Source: Nocardioides panzhihuensis
Lineage (GTDB): Bacteria; Actinomycetota; Actinomycetes; Propionibacteriales; Nocardioidaceae
Length of the DNA stretch: 64,000 bases
Assembly: GCF_013408335.1 (NCBI RefSeq)
Contig: NZ_JACBZR010000001.1
Span: 5,915,501 to 5,979,500 of the forward strand
Reading direction: 5' to 3'
Shown here in pieces: positions 54,612 through 62,729 of this stretch. Position numbers and translations under genes: made by a program. Each line of letters begins with the position of its first letter. The stretch's first letter is position 1. The notes beneath the pieces were generated by a model. The model searched no databases, was not told the origin of the DNA, and saw nothing but the letters and a program-made list of their open reading frames with translations.

Positions 54612-55462
54612 TGACCTACACATATGTGAAGGGGCACGGTACGGAGAACGACTTCGTGCTGCTGCCGGACCTCGACGGCTCGGTGCACGGCGCGCTCTCC
54701 GACGCGGAGATGGCCGATCGGGTCCGGGCGCTGTGCGACCGGCGGGCCGGCCTCGGCGCCGACGGGATCCTGCGGGTGATCCGGACCGCCGCCTACTCAG
54801 GCTCCGATCGGCCGGCGAGCGAGGCCGAGTGGTTCATGGACTACCGCAACGCCGACGGCACCGTTGCGGAGATGTGCGGCAACGGCACCCGGGTCTTCGC
54901 GGAATACCTGCGCGCTGCCGGGCTCGCCGGTGACGAAGTCACCTTCGCCACCCGCGCGGGCGACAAGACGCTGCGCGCGTCCGGGGACGTGTGGACCGCC
55001 GACCTGGGCTCGCCCAAGCTGCTCGGGTCGACCCAGGTCACCGTCGCCCACCACTTCTGGCCGGCCTGCAACGTCGACATGGGCAACCCGCACGCCGCCG
55101 CCGAGGTCGAGTCGCTCGACCCCCACGGTCCCGTCGGCGACCTCTACGACTCCCCGATCTTCGACGAGGCGGTCTACCCGCACGGTGTGAACGTCGAGTT
55201 CTTCGTACGCGTCGCCGAGCGCCACGTCGCCATGCGCGTCTTCGAGCGCGGCGCGGGTGAGACCCGCTCCTGCGGCACCGGTGCCTGCGCGGTGATGGTC
55301 GCGGCGGCGGAGGCTGACGGTCTCGCCGTCGCGCGCGATGCTGATGTGACGTACCGCGTAGACGTCCCCGGTGGAACCCTTCACGTCACCTGGACGACCG
55401 ACGACCGTGTCCTCCTCGCCGGACCCGCCGTGCTGGTGGCCGAAGGCACCACCACCCTCTGA
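54611..55462 (+). CDS. dapF: diaminopimelate epimerase
   Basis: A 283-residue epimerase of lysine/peptidoglycan synthesis. Active-site cysteines: Cys89 in EMCGNGTRVFAEYL and Cys221 in RSCGTGACAV. KGHGTENDFVLLPD opens the protein. It converts LL- to meso-diaminopimelate with the two cysteines as acid and base. The ATG overlaps the preceding stop. A 21-bp-unit array follows ten bases after the stop. Confidence 0.95.
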   Translation: MTYTYVKGHGTENDFVLLPDLDGSVHGALSDAEMADRVRALCDRRAGLGADGILRVIRTAAYSGSDRPASEAEWFMDYRNADGTVAEMCGNGTRVFAEYLRAAGLAGDEVTFATRAGDKTLRASGDVWTADLGSPKLLGSTQVTVAHHFWPACNVDMGNPHAAAEVESLDPHGPVGDLYDSPIFDEAVYPHGVNVEFFVRVAERHVAMRVFERGAGETRSCGTGACAVMVAAAEADGLAVARDADVTYRVDVPGGTLHVTWTTDDRVLLAGPAVLVAEGTTTL

Positions 55463-55471
55463 CCAGCCCCC

Positions 55472-55606
55472 GCCGAGACGTCACCTAGGTCGGCCGAGGC
55501 GTCAGTTAGGTCGGCCGAGACGTCATGCCGTGACGTTTCGCCCGACGTACGTGACGTCTCGCCCGACGTACGTGACGTTTCGCCCGACGTGCGTGACGTC
55601 TCGGTG
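55472..55606. repeat. 21-bp-unit direct/inverted array, element 5
   Basis: Two and a half direct units (GCCGAGACGTCACCTAGG plus TCG and variants) and a centre near 55528, then three and a half inverted units (GTGACGTYTCGCCCGACG plus TAC or TGC) ending GACGTCTCGG. Between dapF and an SDR gene, both plus strand. In the inverted arm the inner sequence TCGCCC is uniform across copies but differs from the direct arm. Confidence 0.85.
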
Positions 55607-55661
55607 AGATGGTTAACGGGTATTCACCATCGTGAGGGTGGTCACGTCTAGGGTGCTGCCC

Positions 55662-56438
55662 ATGGAGTTGACTGATAGCACAGCGATCGTGACGGGTGCG
55701 GCCAGCGGAATCGGGGCGGCGACGGCCCGGGCGCTGGCGGCCAAGGGTGCGACGGTGATCGTCGCGGACATGCAGAAGGACAAGGGCGAGGCCCTGGCGG
55801 AGGAGATCAAGGGGCTGTTCGTGCCCGTTGACGTGACCGACACCGACCAGATCACCAACGCCGTGGAGCGGGCTGTGGAGATCGCCCCGCTGAAGGCGGT
55901 GGTCAACTCGGCCGGGATCGGATGGGCGCAGCGCACCATCGGGCGGGACGGTCAGATCGGGTCGGCGCACGACCTGGACGCGTACAAGAAGGTCATCGCG
56001 ATCAACCTGATCGGCACCTTCGACATGTGCCGCCAGGCGGCGACCTACATCAGCCGCAACGAGCCCGACAGCAACGGACAGCGCGGAGCCATCGTCAACC
56101 TGGCCAGCGTGGCGGCCTTCGACGGCCAGATCGGGCAGGTGTCGTACTCCTCGTCCAAGGGCGGCGTCGTCGGCCTCACCCTCCCGCTCGCGCGCGACCT
56201 CGCCGCGGTCGGGATCCGGGTCAACACCGTCGCCCCCGGCCTGATCGACACCCCGATCTACGGCGAGGGTCCGGAGTCGGAGGCGTTCAAGGCCAAGCTC
56301 GGCGAGAGCGTGCTGTTCCCGCACCGTCTCGGTGTGCCCGAGGAGCTGGCGAGCATGGTCGTGGAGTGCCTGACCAACGACTACATGAACGGCGAGACGA
56401 TCCGCGTCGACGGCGGCATCCGGATGCCACCGAAGTGA
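55662..56438 (+). CDS. short-chain dehydrogenase (3-hydroxyacyl-CoA dehydrogenase type II-like)
   Basis: A 258-residue SDR: TGAASGIG for cofactor, Asp in VADMQ for NAD, NSAGIG, and Ser / YSSSKGG for catalysis. The HRLGVPEELASMVVECLTNDYMNGETIRVDGG end matches type II 3-hydroxyacyl-CoA dehydrogenases (HSD17B10-like), which oxidise short 3-hydroxyacyl-CoA or hydroxysteroids. The insert at IGRDGQIGSAHDL is also typical. ATG 55662. Hairpin at 56483-56513. Confidence 0.88.
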   Translation: MELTDSTAIVTGAASGIGAATARALAAKGATVIVADMQKDKGEALAEEIKGLFVPVDVTDTDQITNAVERAVEIAPLKAVVNSAGIGWAQRTIGRDGQIGSAHDLDAYKKVIAINLIGTFDMCRQAATYISRNEPDSNGQRGAIVNLASVAAFDGQIGQVSYSSSKGGVVGLTLPLARDLAAVGIRVNTVAPGLIDTPIYGEGPESEAFKAKLGESVLFPHRLGVPEELASMVVECLTNDYMNGETIRVDGGIRMPPK

Positions 56439-56482
56439 CCGGACGGCTCTGAGCCCAGATCAGACGCAAGAAGTACCCCGAC

Positions 56483-56513
56483 GGCTGGCGCACCGCTAAT
56501 GTGTGCGCCAGCC
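56483..56513. terminator. terminator hairpin after the SDR gene
   Basis: GGCTGGCGCA and its exact complement (10 bp) with an 11-base loop, 44 bases after the SDR stop and 48 bases before the VWA gene start. Confidence 0.7.
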
Positions 56514-56561
56514 GCGGACAGCGCAAACCGCTCCGCGGACGTCGGAACCAGGGGAGTTCGC

Positions 56562-58193
56562 ATGTCCGATAAGGCGGACACCAGTACGTCGAAGGCGCTC
56601 GCGATCATCGAGTCCGAGGAGCCCGCGGAGCAGGCGGGACCGAGCGAGCCTGCCCGAAAGCTGCGGCTCACGCGGGAGACGATCGGTGTGATCGCAGTCG
56701 CGGTGGGCGTCCTGGCGACGTGCCTGGTCGCGACCGCGCTGGTCGCCAACGGCGAGCCGGCCACGAGTGGCAGCCGGACCTGCCTGGGCCCGCCGATGAC
56801 GGTCGCGGTGGCGCCCGAAGCGGCGACCGTCGTGGGCGACGTCCTCGAGGAAGCCGGCTGCGGACAGATCGAGGTGCAGCCGACCAAAGCCGATCAGATC
56901 CTCCAGCCGATGGCGGTCGGCGGCGACCTGCCCGACATGTGGATCCCGGACTCCTCGCTCTGGCTCGAGCGGATCAAGCCGGCCGTCGAGCCGGTCACGC
57001 TGCGGGCCTCGATGGCCTCCTCGCCGGTGGTGCTCGTCTCCGGTGACGGCCTCACCCGCACCTCCTACGCCGAGGCCTTCATCGAGGAAGACCTGTTGAT
57101 GGGCGACCCGCAGCGGATGATGAGCGCGCTCGGCACGGTCGTCGCCAGCCAGGGGGACCCGCAGAACGAGACCAAGCTGGAGCCGTACGCAGCGCGGATC
57201 GCCTCCGGCGCCGAAGGTGCCGCGCCGACCGACACCGCGCGTCTGGCAGAGCTGCAGACCGTGATGAGCGGAGTGACCGCGACCAGTGAGCAGCAGTGGT
57301 CGACGTACGCGCCGCAGCTGAAGGCCAGTGCGCCGAAGGAAGGCACGGTGGTCCTCGACTACCCGGTCCTGATCACCGCAGACTCCTCGCGCCGCAATGT
57401 GATCGCCTCCACGATCACCGCCTTCGCCCGCGTGCTCGACAGCGGCGCCGCCGACACCTCGCTGACGCAGGCCGGTTTCCGCACCGCCGGAGCCGGCAAG
57501 CCGTCTCCCAACGTCGGCGCGTTCACCCGGGTCGACCCTGCCGCCGTGGCCGAGGCCGCATCGGAGTGGAACGCCAAGCTGCGGCCCACCCGGACGATCG
57601 CGGTCGTGGACGTGTCCGGGTCGATGGCCTGGCCGGCTGCTCTCGGCAGCGATACGACCCGCCTCCGCCTCACCCAGACGGCGGTGTCCGAGGCCGTCGA
57701 GTTCCTCCCCGGCGGCGCCGCGCTCGGGCTGTGGGCCTTCTCCGAGAAGACCGAGGGCGAGCTCGGCGGCGATCACGCCGTGCTCGTCCCGACCCGCCAG
57801 CTGGCCTCGAAGAACCAGCGCGCGCAGCTGAGCGAGGAGATCGCCGGGCTCACCGCGCGCACCGGCGGCGGCACCGCTTTGCACGACAGCGCGCTCGCGG
57901 CCTACCAGGCCGCAGTCGCCTCCTACGACCCGCTCGCCTCCAACAGCGTGCTGATCTTCACCGACGGCACCAACGATGATCCAGACTCGGTCGACCTGAC
58001 AGAGCTCGTCGATCAGCTGAAAGCCGCTTCCGACCCGCTGCGGCCGGTCCAGGTCGTGGGGATCGGGATCACCGCCAACGCCGACATGGGCGCGTTGCGG
58101 GCGATCTCCGACGCGACCGGCGGGGCTGCGTACGTCGCTGAGCGGCCGGAGGACGTCGGGACCGTCCTCCGAGAGGCTCTCGAACAGCGCTGA
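56562..58193 (+). CDS. membrane-anchored substrate-binding-protein / VWA fusion
   Basis: A 543-residue protein: a cytoplasmic N-terminal tail of 45 residues, one membrane segment (about 46-66), an ABC-binding-protein-like region (about 75-330; PTKADQILQPMAVGGDLPDMWIPDSSLWL resembles molybdate-type binding proteins), and a VWA domain (about 345-540) with the metal site DVSGSM and the Thr/Asp positions GTAL and TDGTND. The domain is outside the cell. AGGGGAG before ATG 56562. Function unknown; VWA proteins usually mediate adhesion or complex assembly. Actinobacteria have related proteins in this neighbourhood, but none is characterised to my knowledge. Confidence 0.82.
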   Translation: MSDKADTSTSKALAIIESEEPAEQAGPSEPARKLRLTRETIGVIAVAVGVLATCLVATALVANGEPATSGSRTCLGPPMTVAVAPEAATVVGDVLEEAGCGQIEVQPTKADQILQPMAVGGDLPDMWIPDSSLWLERIKPAVEPVTLRASMASSPVVLVSGDGLTRTSYAEAFIEEDLLMGDPQRMMSALGTVVASQGDPQNETKLEPYAARIASGAEGAAPTDTARLAELQTVMSGVTATSEQQWSTYAPQLKASAPKEGTVVLDYPVLITADSSRRNVIASTITAFARVLDSGAADTSLTQAGFRTAGAGKPSPNVGAFTRVDPAAVAEAASEWNAKLRPTRTIAVVDVSGSMAWPAALGSDTTRLRLTQTAVSEAVEFLPGGAALGLWAFSEKTEGELGGDHAVLVPTRQLASKNQRAQLSEEIAGLTARTGGGTALHDSALAAYQAAVASYDPLASNSVLIFTDGTNDDPDSVDLTELVDQLKAASDPLRPVQVVGIGITANADMGALRAISDATGGAAYVAERPEDVGTVLREALEQR

Positions 58194-58291
58194 GACGCGC
58201 CGACCTGATCCGACCTGATCCGGGCTGTCGGACAAGCCTGTCGGATAAGCATTGTCCCCCGGGTGGTGCGGCGCCGTATCCTTGTTGGTAT

Positions 58292-59791
58292 ATGACGAAC
58301 AACGCACACGAATTTTCACTCGCTGACGAGCTCGAGGCCACCGAGGACTGGGACGCGCTCGATGACGCCCAAGAAATTGGATTCAGCGAGTCGGGCTACG
58401 TCGACGAGGATCCCGAGACCACCGACCCGACCCTCGGTGCGATGGAGCTCGCCGAGCGACACGCGCTCAAGCGGGTCGCCAGCCTGCGCACCGAGCTCGA
58501 GGACATCACCGAGGTCGAATACCGCCAGCTGCGGCTGGAGCGAGTGGTGCTCGTGGGCGTGTGGGCCGGCGGCACCCAGACGGACGCCGAGAACTCCCTC
58601 GCCGAGCTCGCGCTTCTCGCCGAGACGGCGGGCTCTGAGGTGCTGGAGGCGATCTACCAGCGTCGCCAGGCGCCGGACCCCGCGACGTACATCGGACGCG
58701 GCAAGGTCGAGGCGCTCAAGGAGATCGCGGCCGCGACCGGCGCCGACACCGTGATCGCCGACGGCGAGCTGGCGCCGAGCCAGCTCAGGAACCTCGAGGA
58801 CCGCATCGGCGTCAAGGTCGTCGACCGGACCGCGCTGATCCTCGACATCTTCGCCCAGCACGCCAAGTCGCGTGAGGGCCAGGCGCAGGTCGAGCTCGCC
58901 CAGCTCAGCTACATGAAGCAGCGGCTTCGTGGTTGGGGTGGCAACCTGTCGCGTCAGGCCGGTGGACGGGTCGCCGGTGGTGCCGGTATCGGTGGCCGTG
59001 GTCCCGGTGAGACGAAGATCGAGACCGACCGCCGCCGGATCAACACCAAGATCGCCAAGCTCAACCGTGAGCTGAAGGCGATGAAGGGCACCCGCGACAC
59101 CAAGCGTGCCGACCGCAAGCGTCACCACATCCCGGCGGTCGCGATCGCCGGTTACACCAACGCGGGCAAGTCGTCGCTGCTCAACCGGCTCACCGGCGCC
59201 GGCGTGCTCGTCGAGGACGCCCTCTTCGCGACCCTGGACCCGACCACCCGCAAGACGACCACCGACGACGGCCGCGTCTACACGATGTCCGACACGGTCG
59301 GGTTCGTGCGTCATCTGCCCCACCAGCTCGTCGAGGCCTTCCGGTCCACGCTGGAGGAGGTCGCCGACGCCGATCTGGTCGTGCACGTGGTCGACGGCTC
59401 CCACCCCGATCCCGAGGGTCAGCTGGCCGCGGTGCGCGAGGTGTTCGCCGAGATCGGTGCCAGCGAGGTGCCTGAGCTGGTCGTGATCAACAAGGCCGAC
59501 ATCGCCGACCCGCTGGTGATCGCCAGGCTGCAGCGGGCCGAGCCCCACTCGGTCGCGGTCTCGGCCAAGACCGGAGAGGGCATCGACGCGGCCATCAGGG
59601 CCGTGGAGAGCGACCTGCCGAAACCGGGCGTGGAGTTCACCGCGCTGGTTCCCTACGAGCGGGGTGACCTGGTCAACCGGATCCACCAGCACGGCGAGAT
59701 CGACCACCTCGAGCACACCGCCGAAGGCACGGTCGTCAAGGGCCGTGCCAACGCCGACCTGGCCGGCGAGCTGGCTGCTTACTCTGCCTGA
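58292..59791 (+). CDS. hflX: GTPase HflX
   Basis: A 499-residue ribosome-associated GTPase. The N-terminal HflX domain (about 60-200) contains GRGKVEAL, DRTALILDIFAQHAKSREGQAQVELAQL and GRGPGETKIETDRR. The G-domain has G1 GYTNAGKSS, G3 DTVGFV, G4 NKAD and G5 SAKTG. It splits stalled or heat-stressed ribosomes. The acidic N-terminal extension of about 50 residues is common in actinobacteria. Follows the conserved miaA-dapF-hflX order. Confidence 0.94.
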   Translation: MTNNAHEFSLADELEATEDWDALDDAQEIGFSESGYVDEDPETTDPTLGAMELAERHALKRVASLRTELEDITEVEYRQLRLERVVLVGVWAGGTQTDAENSLAELALLAETAGSEVLEAIYQRRQAPDPATYIGRGKVEALKEIAAATGADTVIADGELAPSQLRNLEDRIGVKVVDRTALILDIFAQHAKSREGQAQVELAQLSYMKQRLRGWGGNLSRQAGGRVAGGAGIGGRGPGETKIETDRRRINTKIAKLNRELKAMKGTRDTKRADRKRHHIPAVAIAGYTNAGKSSLLNRLTGAGVLVEDALFATLDPTTRKTTTDDGRVYTMSDTVGFVRHLPHQLVEAFRSTLEEVADADLVVHVVDGSHPDPEGQLAAVREVFAEIGASEVPELVVINKADIADPLVIARLQRAEPHSVAVSAKTGEGIDAAIRAVESDLPKPGVEFTALVPYERGDLVNRIHQHGEIDHLEHTAEGTVVKGRANADLAGELAAYSA

Positions 59792-59890
59792 TCCAGAACG
59801 CTGATCCGGGGCTGATTTCGGCGTTTCGACATCGGTGATGCCAGGCTCGTCCCTCACACTTGGGACGGTCGGTCGTAGGAGAGGGCACGG

Positions 59891-60643
59891 ATGCGGACAG
59901 ACGTACGTCGGGCGGCGCGCGCGATGATCGTGAGCGCGCTGGCTGGTGCTGTCCTGGTGGCCACGCTCGCAGGCTGTGCCAGCGAGGACGACGGCGCGCT
60001 GCCGGGGCGGGTGCCGGAGCACGAGACGCAGGTGACCCAGGACCTGTGCACGCGGCTGGCCGCCGAGTCGGTGGCCCGTGCCGCGGTGGTGACCGGGGCC
60101 GGCGAGCAGGTCGTCGTGATCGGCGACTCCTGGGCCTCGGGCTTCGGGCTGGACGACCCAGGTCAGTCGTGGCCGCGCTATCTCGACGGTGAGGTGCGGG
60201 TCTCCGGCTTCGGCGGCACCGGCTACTCCCGTGGGCTGATGGAGCGATGCGGCCCGATCTCCTTCCCCGAGCGCGTCCCCGACGTGCTCGCCCAGGGGGC
60301 CGACCTGGTCGTGCTCGAGGGCGGCATCAACGACTCCAAGAGCGAGCTCGACGAGGTCGAGAAGGGCTTCCGCGACACCCTGAACGAGCTGAAGGGCTAC
60401 GAGGTCATCGTGCTCAGCGCACCGAAGGTGAAGTCGCGCGCCAAGGCCATCAGGGTCGTCAACAAGATGATGCGGCGGGTCACGGCGGAGTACGGGGTGA
60501 CGTACGTCAACGTCTTCGACCTCGAGCTGCCCATGCTCGAGGACAACACTCATCTGACCGTCGCGGGCCACATGCAGTTCGGGGAGATCGTCGCCCGGCG
60601 GATCGCGGAGAGCCGATCGGAGACTGTCCCCGCGCACGGCTAA
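59891..60643 (+). CDS. SGNH/GDSL-type lipoprotein hydrolase
   Basis: A 250-residue lipoprotein: signal with lipobox LAGC at about residue 28, block I GDSWASG with the catalytic Ser, block III GGIND, and block V DNTHLTVAGH with the His (and Asp). SGNH enzymes cleave esters such as acyl or acetyl groups on lipids or sugars. Ten bases before the helicase gene, so co-transcribed. Confidence 0.9.
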   Translation: MRTDVRRAARAMIVSALAGAVLVATLAGCASEDDGALPGRVPEHETQVTQDLCTRLAAESVARAAVVTGAGEQVVVIGDSWASGFGLDDPGQSWPRYLDGEVRVSGFGGTGYSRGLMERCGPISFPERVPDVLAQGADLVVLEGGINDSKSELDEVEKGFRDTLNELKGYEVIVLSAPKVKSRAKAIRVVNKMMRRVTAEYGVTYVNVFDLELPMLEDNTHLTVAGHMQFGEIVARRIAESRSETVPAHG

Positions 60644-60653
60644 GGTTGCCCGA

Positions 60654-62648
60654 GTGACCGCAACCGAAACCGTCTCCCAGTCGCCCGTACGCGAAGCCCT
60701 CGCGGATGCGGTCGCGACCCTCGGCGGGGCCACCCGCGATGGTCAGGTGCTGATGGCTGACGCGGTGGCGCAGGCGCTCGCCGACGAGGAGCACCTGCTG
60801 GTCGAGGCCGGCACCGGCACCGGTAAGTCGCTGGCGTATCTGGTCCCGTCGCTGCTCCACGACAGCCGGGTCGTCGTGGCCACCGCGACGCTGGCGCTGC
60901 AGCATCAGCTCGTCGAGCGCGACCTGCCGCGTCTGGTGAAGGCGATCGGCTCCCGCCCGGGCGTCGACGCCTCCTACGCCGTCCTCAAGGGCCGCTCCAA
61001 CTACGCCTGCCTCCACCGCGTGCGTGAGGGGGCTCCCGACGACCAGGGCACCCTGGTCGACGTGCCGCTGGGTGCGATGGCGGAGAAGGTCCTCGAGCTC
61101 CGCAGCTGGGCCGAGAAGGAGGCGGACAAGGGCGGCAGCGGTGAGCGTGACTCCGCGCCGCGGCACACCGACCGCGAGTGGCGCCAGGTCTCGGTCAACC
61201 ACCGCGACTGCCTCGGTGCCGCCAAGTGCCCCTTCGGTGAGGAGTGCTTCGCCGAGGTCGCCCGCGAGAAGGCTCAGAAGAGCCACCTGATCGTCACCAA
61301 TCACTCGCTGCTCGCGATCGACGCGATCGAGGGGGTGCCGATGATCCCGGAGTACGACGCCGTGGTGATCGACGAGGCCCACGAGCTGGTCGCCCGGGTG
61401 ACCCAGGCGGCGACCGACGAGCTGACCGCGGCCGAGGTTGAGCGGGCCGCCCGCCGCGCTCAGAGGCACATCGACGGATCCGAGGCCGACGACCTGGCCG
61501 ACGCCTCCGACGCGCTCCGAGCGGCGATCAACGAGACGTCGCCGGGGCGGCTGATCACGCTGCCCGAGGTCGTCTCGGACGCCTTGGTGCTCGTGCGTGA
61601 CGCTGCTCGCTCCGCGCTCTCCGCGCTCCCCAAGCCGAAGGACTCCGAAGGCTCTGACCCCGGCTTCCAGCAGGCCAAGGGTGGCCTGCAGGAGGTCTTC
61701 ACCACCGCCGAGCGGATGGCCGCTGCCGCCGAGTCCGACGTCATCTGGATCAACGAGGGTGGCGACAGGATCCCGCCGCGCCTGTGTGTCGCGCCCCTGC
61801 AGGTCTGGGCGCAGATGCGCGACAAGCTGCTGCGGGAGAAGACCGTCGTCTTCGCCTCGGCGACCCTCAAGCTCGGCGGCGACTTCGGCCCCGTGGCCGG
61901 ATCCCTCGGGCTGAAGGCGGAGGAGCGCGCCGAGCTCGGCGCCGGGGCGCAGCGTACGGAGGACGTTCTGCCGTGGATCGGGCTGGATGTCGGCAGTCCG
62001 TTCGACTACGGCAGGCAGGGGATCTTGTACGTCGCCCGCCACCTGCCCCCTCCCGGGCGCGACGGCATGGGCGCCAAGACCATGGACGAGATCGTCGACC
62101 TGGTCGACGCCGCGGACGGGCGTACGCTCGGGCTCTTCTCCTCACGCCGTGCCGCCGAGGCGGCCGCCGAGGTCGTGCGCCAGAAGCTGCCTCACCTGAC
62201 CACGCTGGCCCAGGGCGACGCCCAGCTGCCCGAGCTCGCCGCGCAGTTCGTCGCCGACCCGCATACGGTGCTCTTCGGGACGCTGTCGCTGTGGCAGGGC
62301 CTCGACGTGCCCGGTGACACCTGCCAGCTCGTGATCATCGACCGGATCCCGTTCCCGCGGCCCGACGACCCGCTGATGTCGGCCCGGCAGCAGGCGGCCG
62401 ACAAGGCCGGCGGCAACGGGTTCATGCAGGTCGCAGCAACTCATGCGGCGCTGCTGCTGGCGCAGGGGGCCGGTCGGCTGATCCGCACCACCACCGACCG
62501 TGGGGTCGTGGCCGTGCTCGACGCCCGCCTGGCGACCGCCCGCTACGGCGGGTTCCTCAAGGCGAGCCTGCCGCCGATGTGGGCCACCACCGACCCCGAT
62601 GTCGTCCGAAAGGCTCTCAAGCGGCTCTCCGAGCTGGCCTCTGCCTGA
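60654..62648 (+). CDS. DinG/XPD-type Fe-S DNA helicase
   Basis: A 664-residue superfamily 2 helicase. Walker A EAGTGTGKSLAYL, motif II VVIDEAHEL, and C-terminal motifs DVLPWIGLDVG, GRTLGLFSSRRAAE and QGAGRLIRTTTDRGVVAVLD. Four cysteines between motifs I and II (NYACLHRV, HRDCLGAAKCPFGEECF) are the 4Fe-4S ligands of XPD/DinG. Likely to unwind DNA or R-loops in repair. The GTG start is ten bases after the lipoprotein stop. I saw no SOS box in front of this gene. Confidence 0.93.
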   Translation: MTATETVSQSPVREALADAVATLGGATRDGQVLMADAVAQALADEEHLLVEAGTGTGKSLAYLVPSLLHDSRVVVATATLALQHQLVERDLPRLVKAIGSRPGVDASYAVLKGRSNYACLHRVREGAPDDQGTLVDVPLGAMAEKVLELRSWAEKEADKGGSGERDSAPRHTDREWRQVSVNHRDCLGAAKCPFGEECFAEVAREKAQKSHLIVTNHSLLAIDAIEGVPMIPEYDAVVIDEAHELVARVTQAATDELTAAEVERAARRAQRHIDGSEADDLADASDALRAAINETSPGRLITLPEVVSDALVLVRDAARSALSALPKPKDSEGSDPGFQQAKGGLQEVFTTAERMAAAAESDVIWINEGGDRIPPRLCVAPLQVWAQMRDKLLREKTVVFASATLKLGGDFGPVAGSLGLKAEERAELGAGAQRTEDVLPWIGLDVGSPFDYGRQGILYVARHLPPPGRDGMGAKTMDEIVDLVDAADGRTLGLFSSRRAAEAAAEVVRQKLPHLTTLAQGDAQLPELAAQFVADPHTVLFGTLSLWQGLDVPGDTCQLVIIDRIPFPRPDDPLMSARQQAADKAGGNGFMQVAATHAALLLAQGAGRLIRTTTDRGVVAVLDARLATARYGGFLKASLPPMWATTDPDVVRKALKRLSELASA

Positions 62649-62656
62649 GCCAGCGG

Positions 62657-62720
62657 TATCGGCTCGTCCTGACCAAAACTCACGCCGAGTCGGCTCGTCA
62701 GAACGAGCCGGCTCGGCGTG
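62657..62720. repeat. inverted repeat downstream of the helicase
   Basis: ACGCCGAGTCGGCTCGT (62683-62699) faces its near-exact complement (62704-62720, one mismatch) with a 4-base loop CAGA. A partial direct copy (TCGGCTCGTC, 62660-62669) precedes it. Nine bases before the next minus-strand stop; probably a bidirectional terminator. Confidence 0.75.
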
Positions 62721-62729
62721 GGATGTGCG

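Noticed and set aside
58316..60733. 805-residue open frame on the minus strand over hflX and the SGNH gene
   Set aside because: Runs over two well-supported plus-strand genes and has no recognisable domain.
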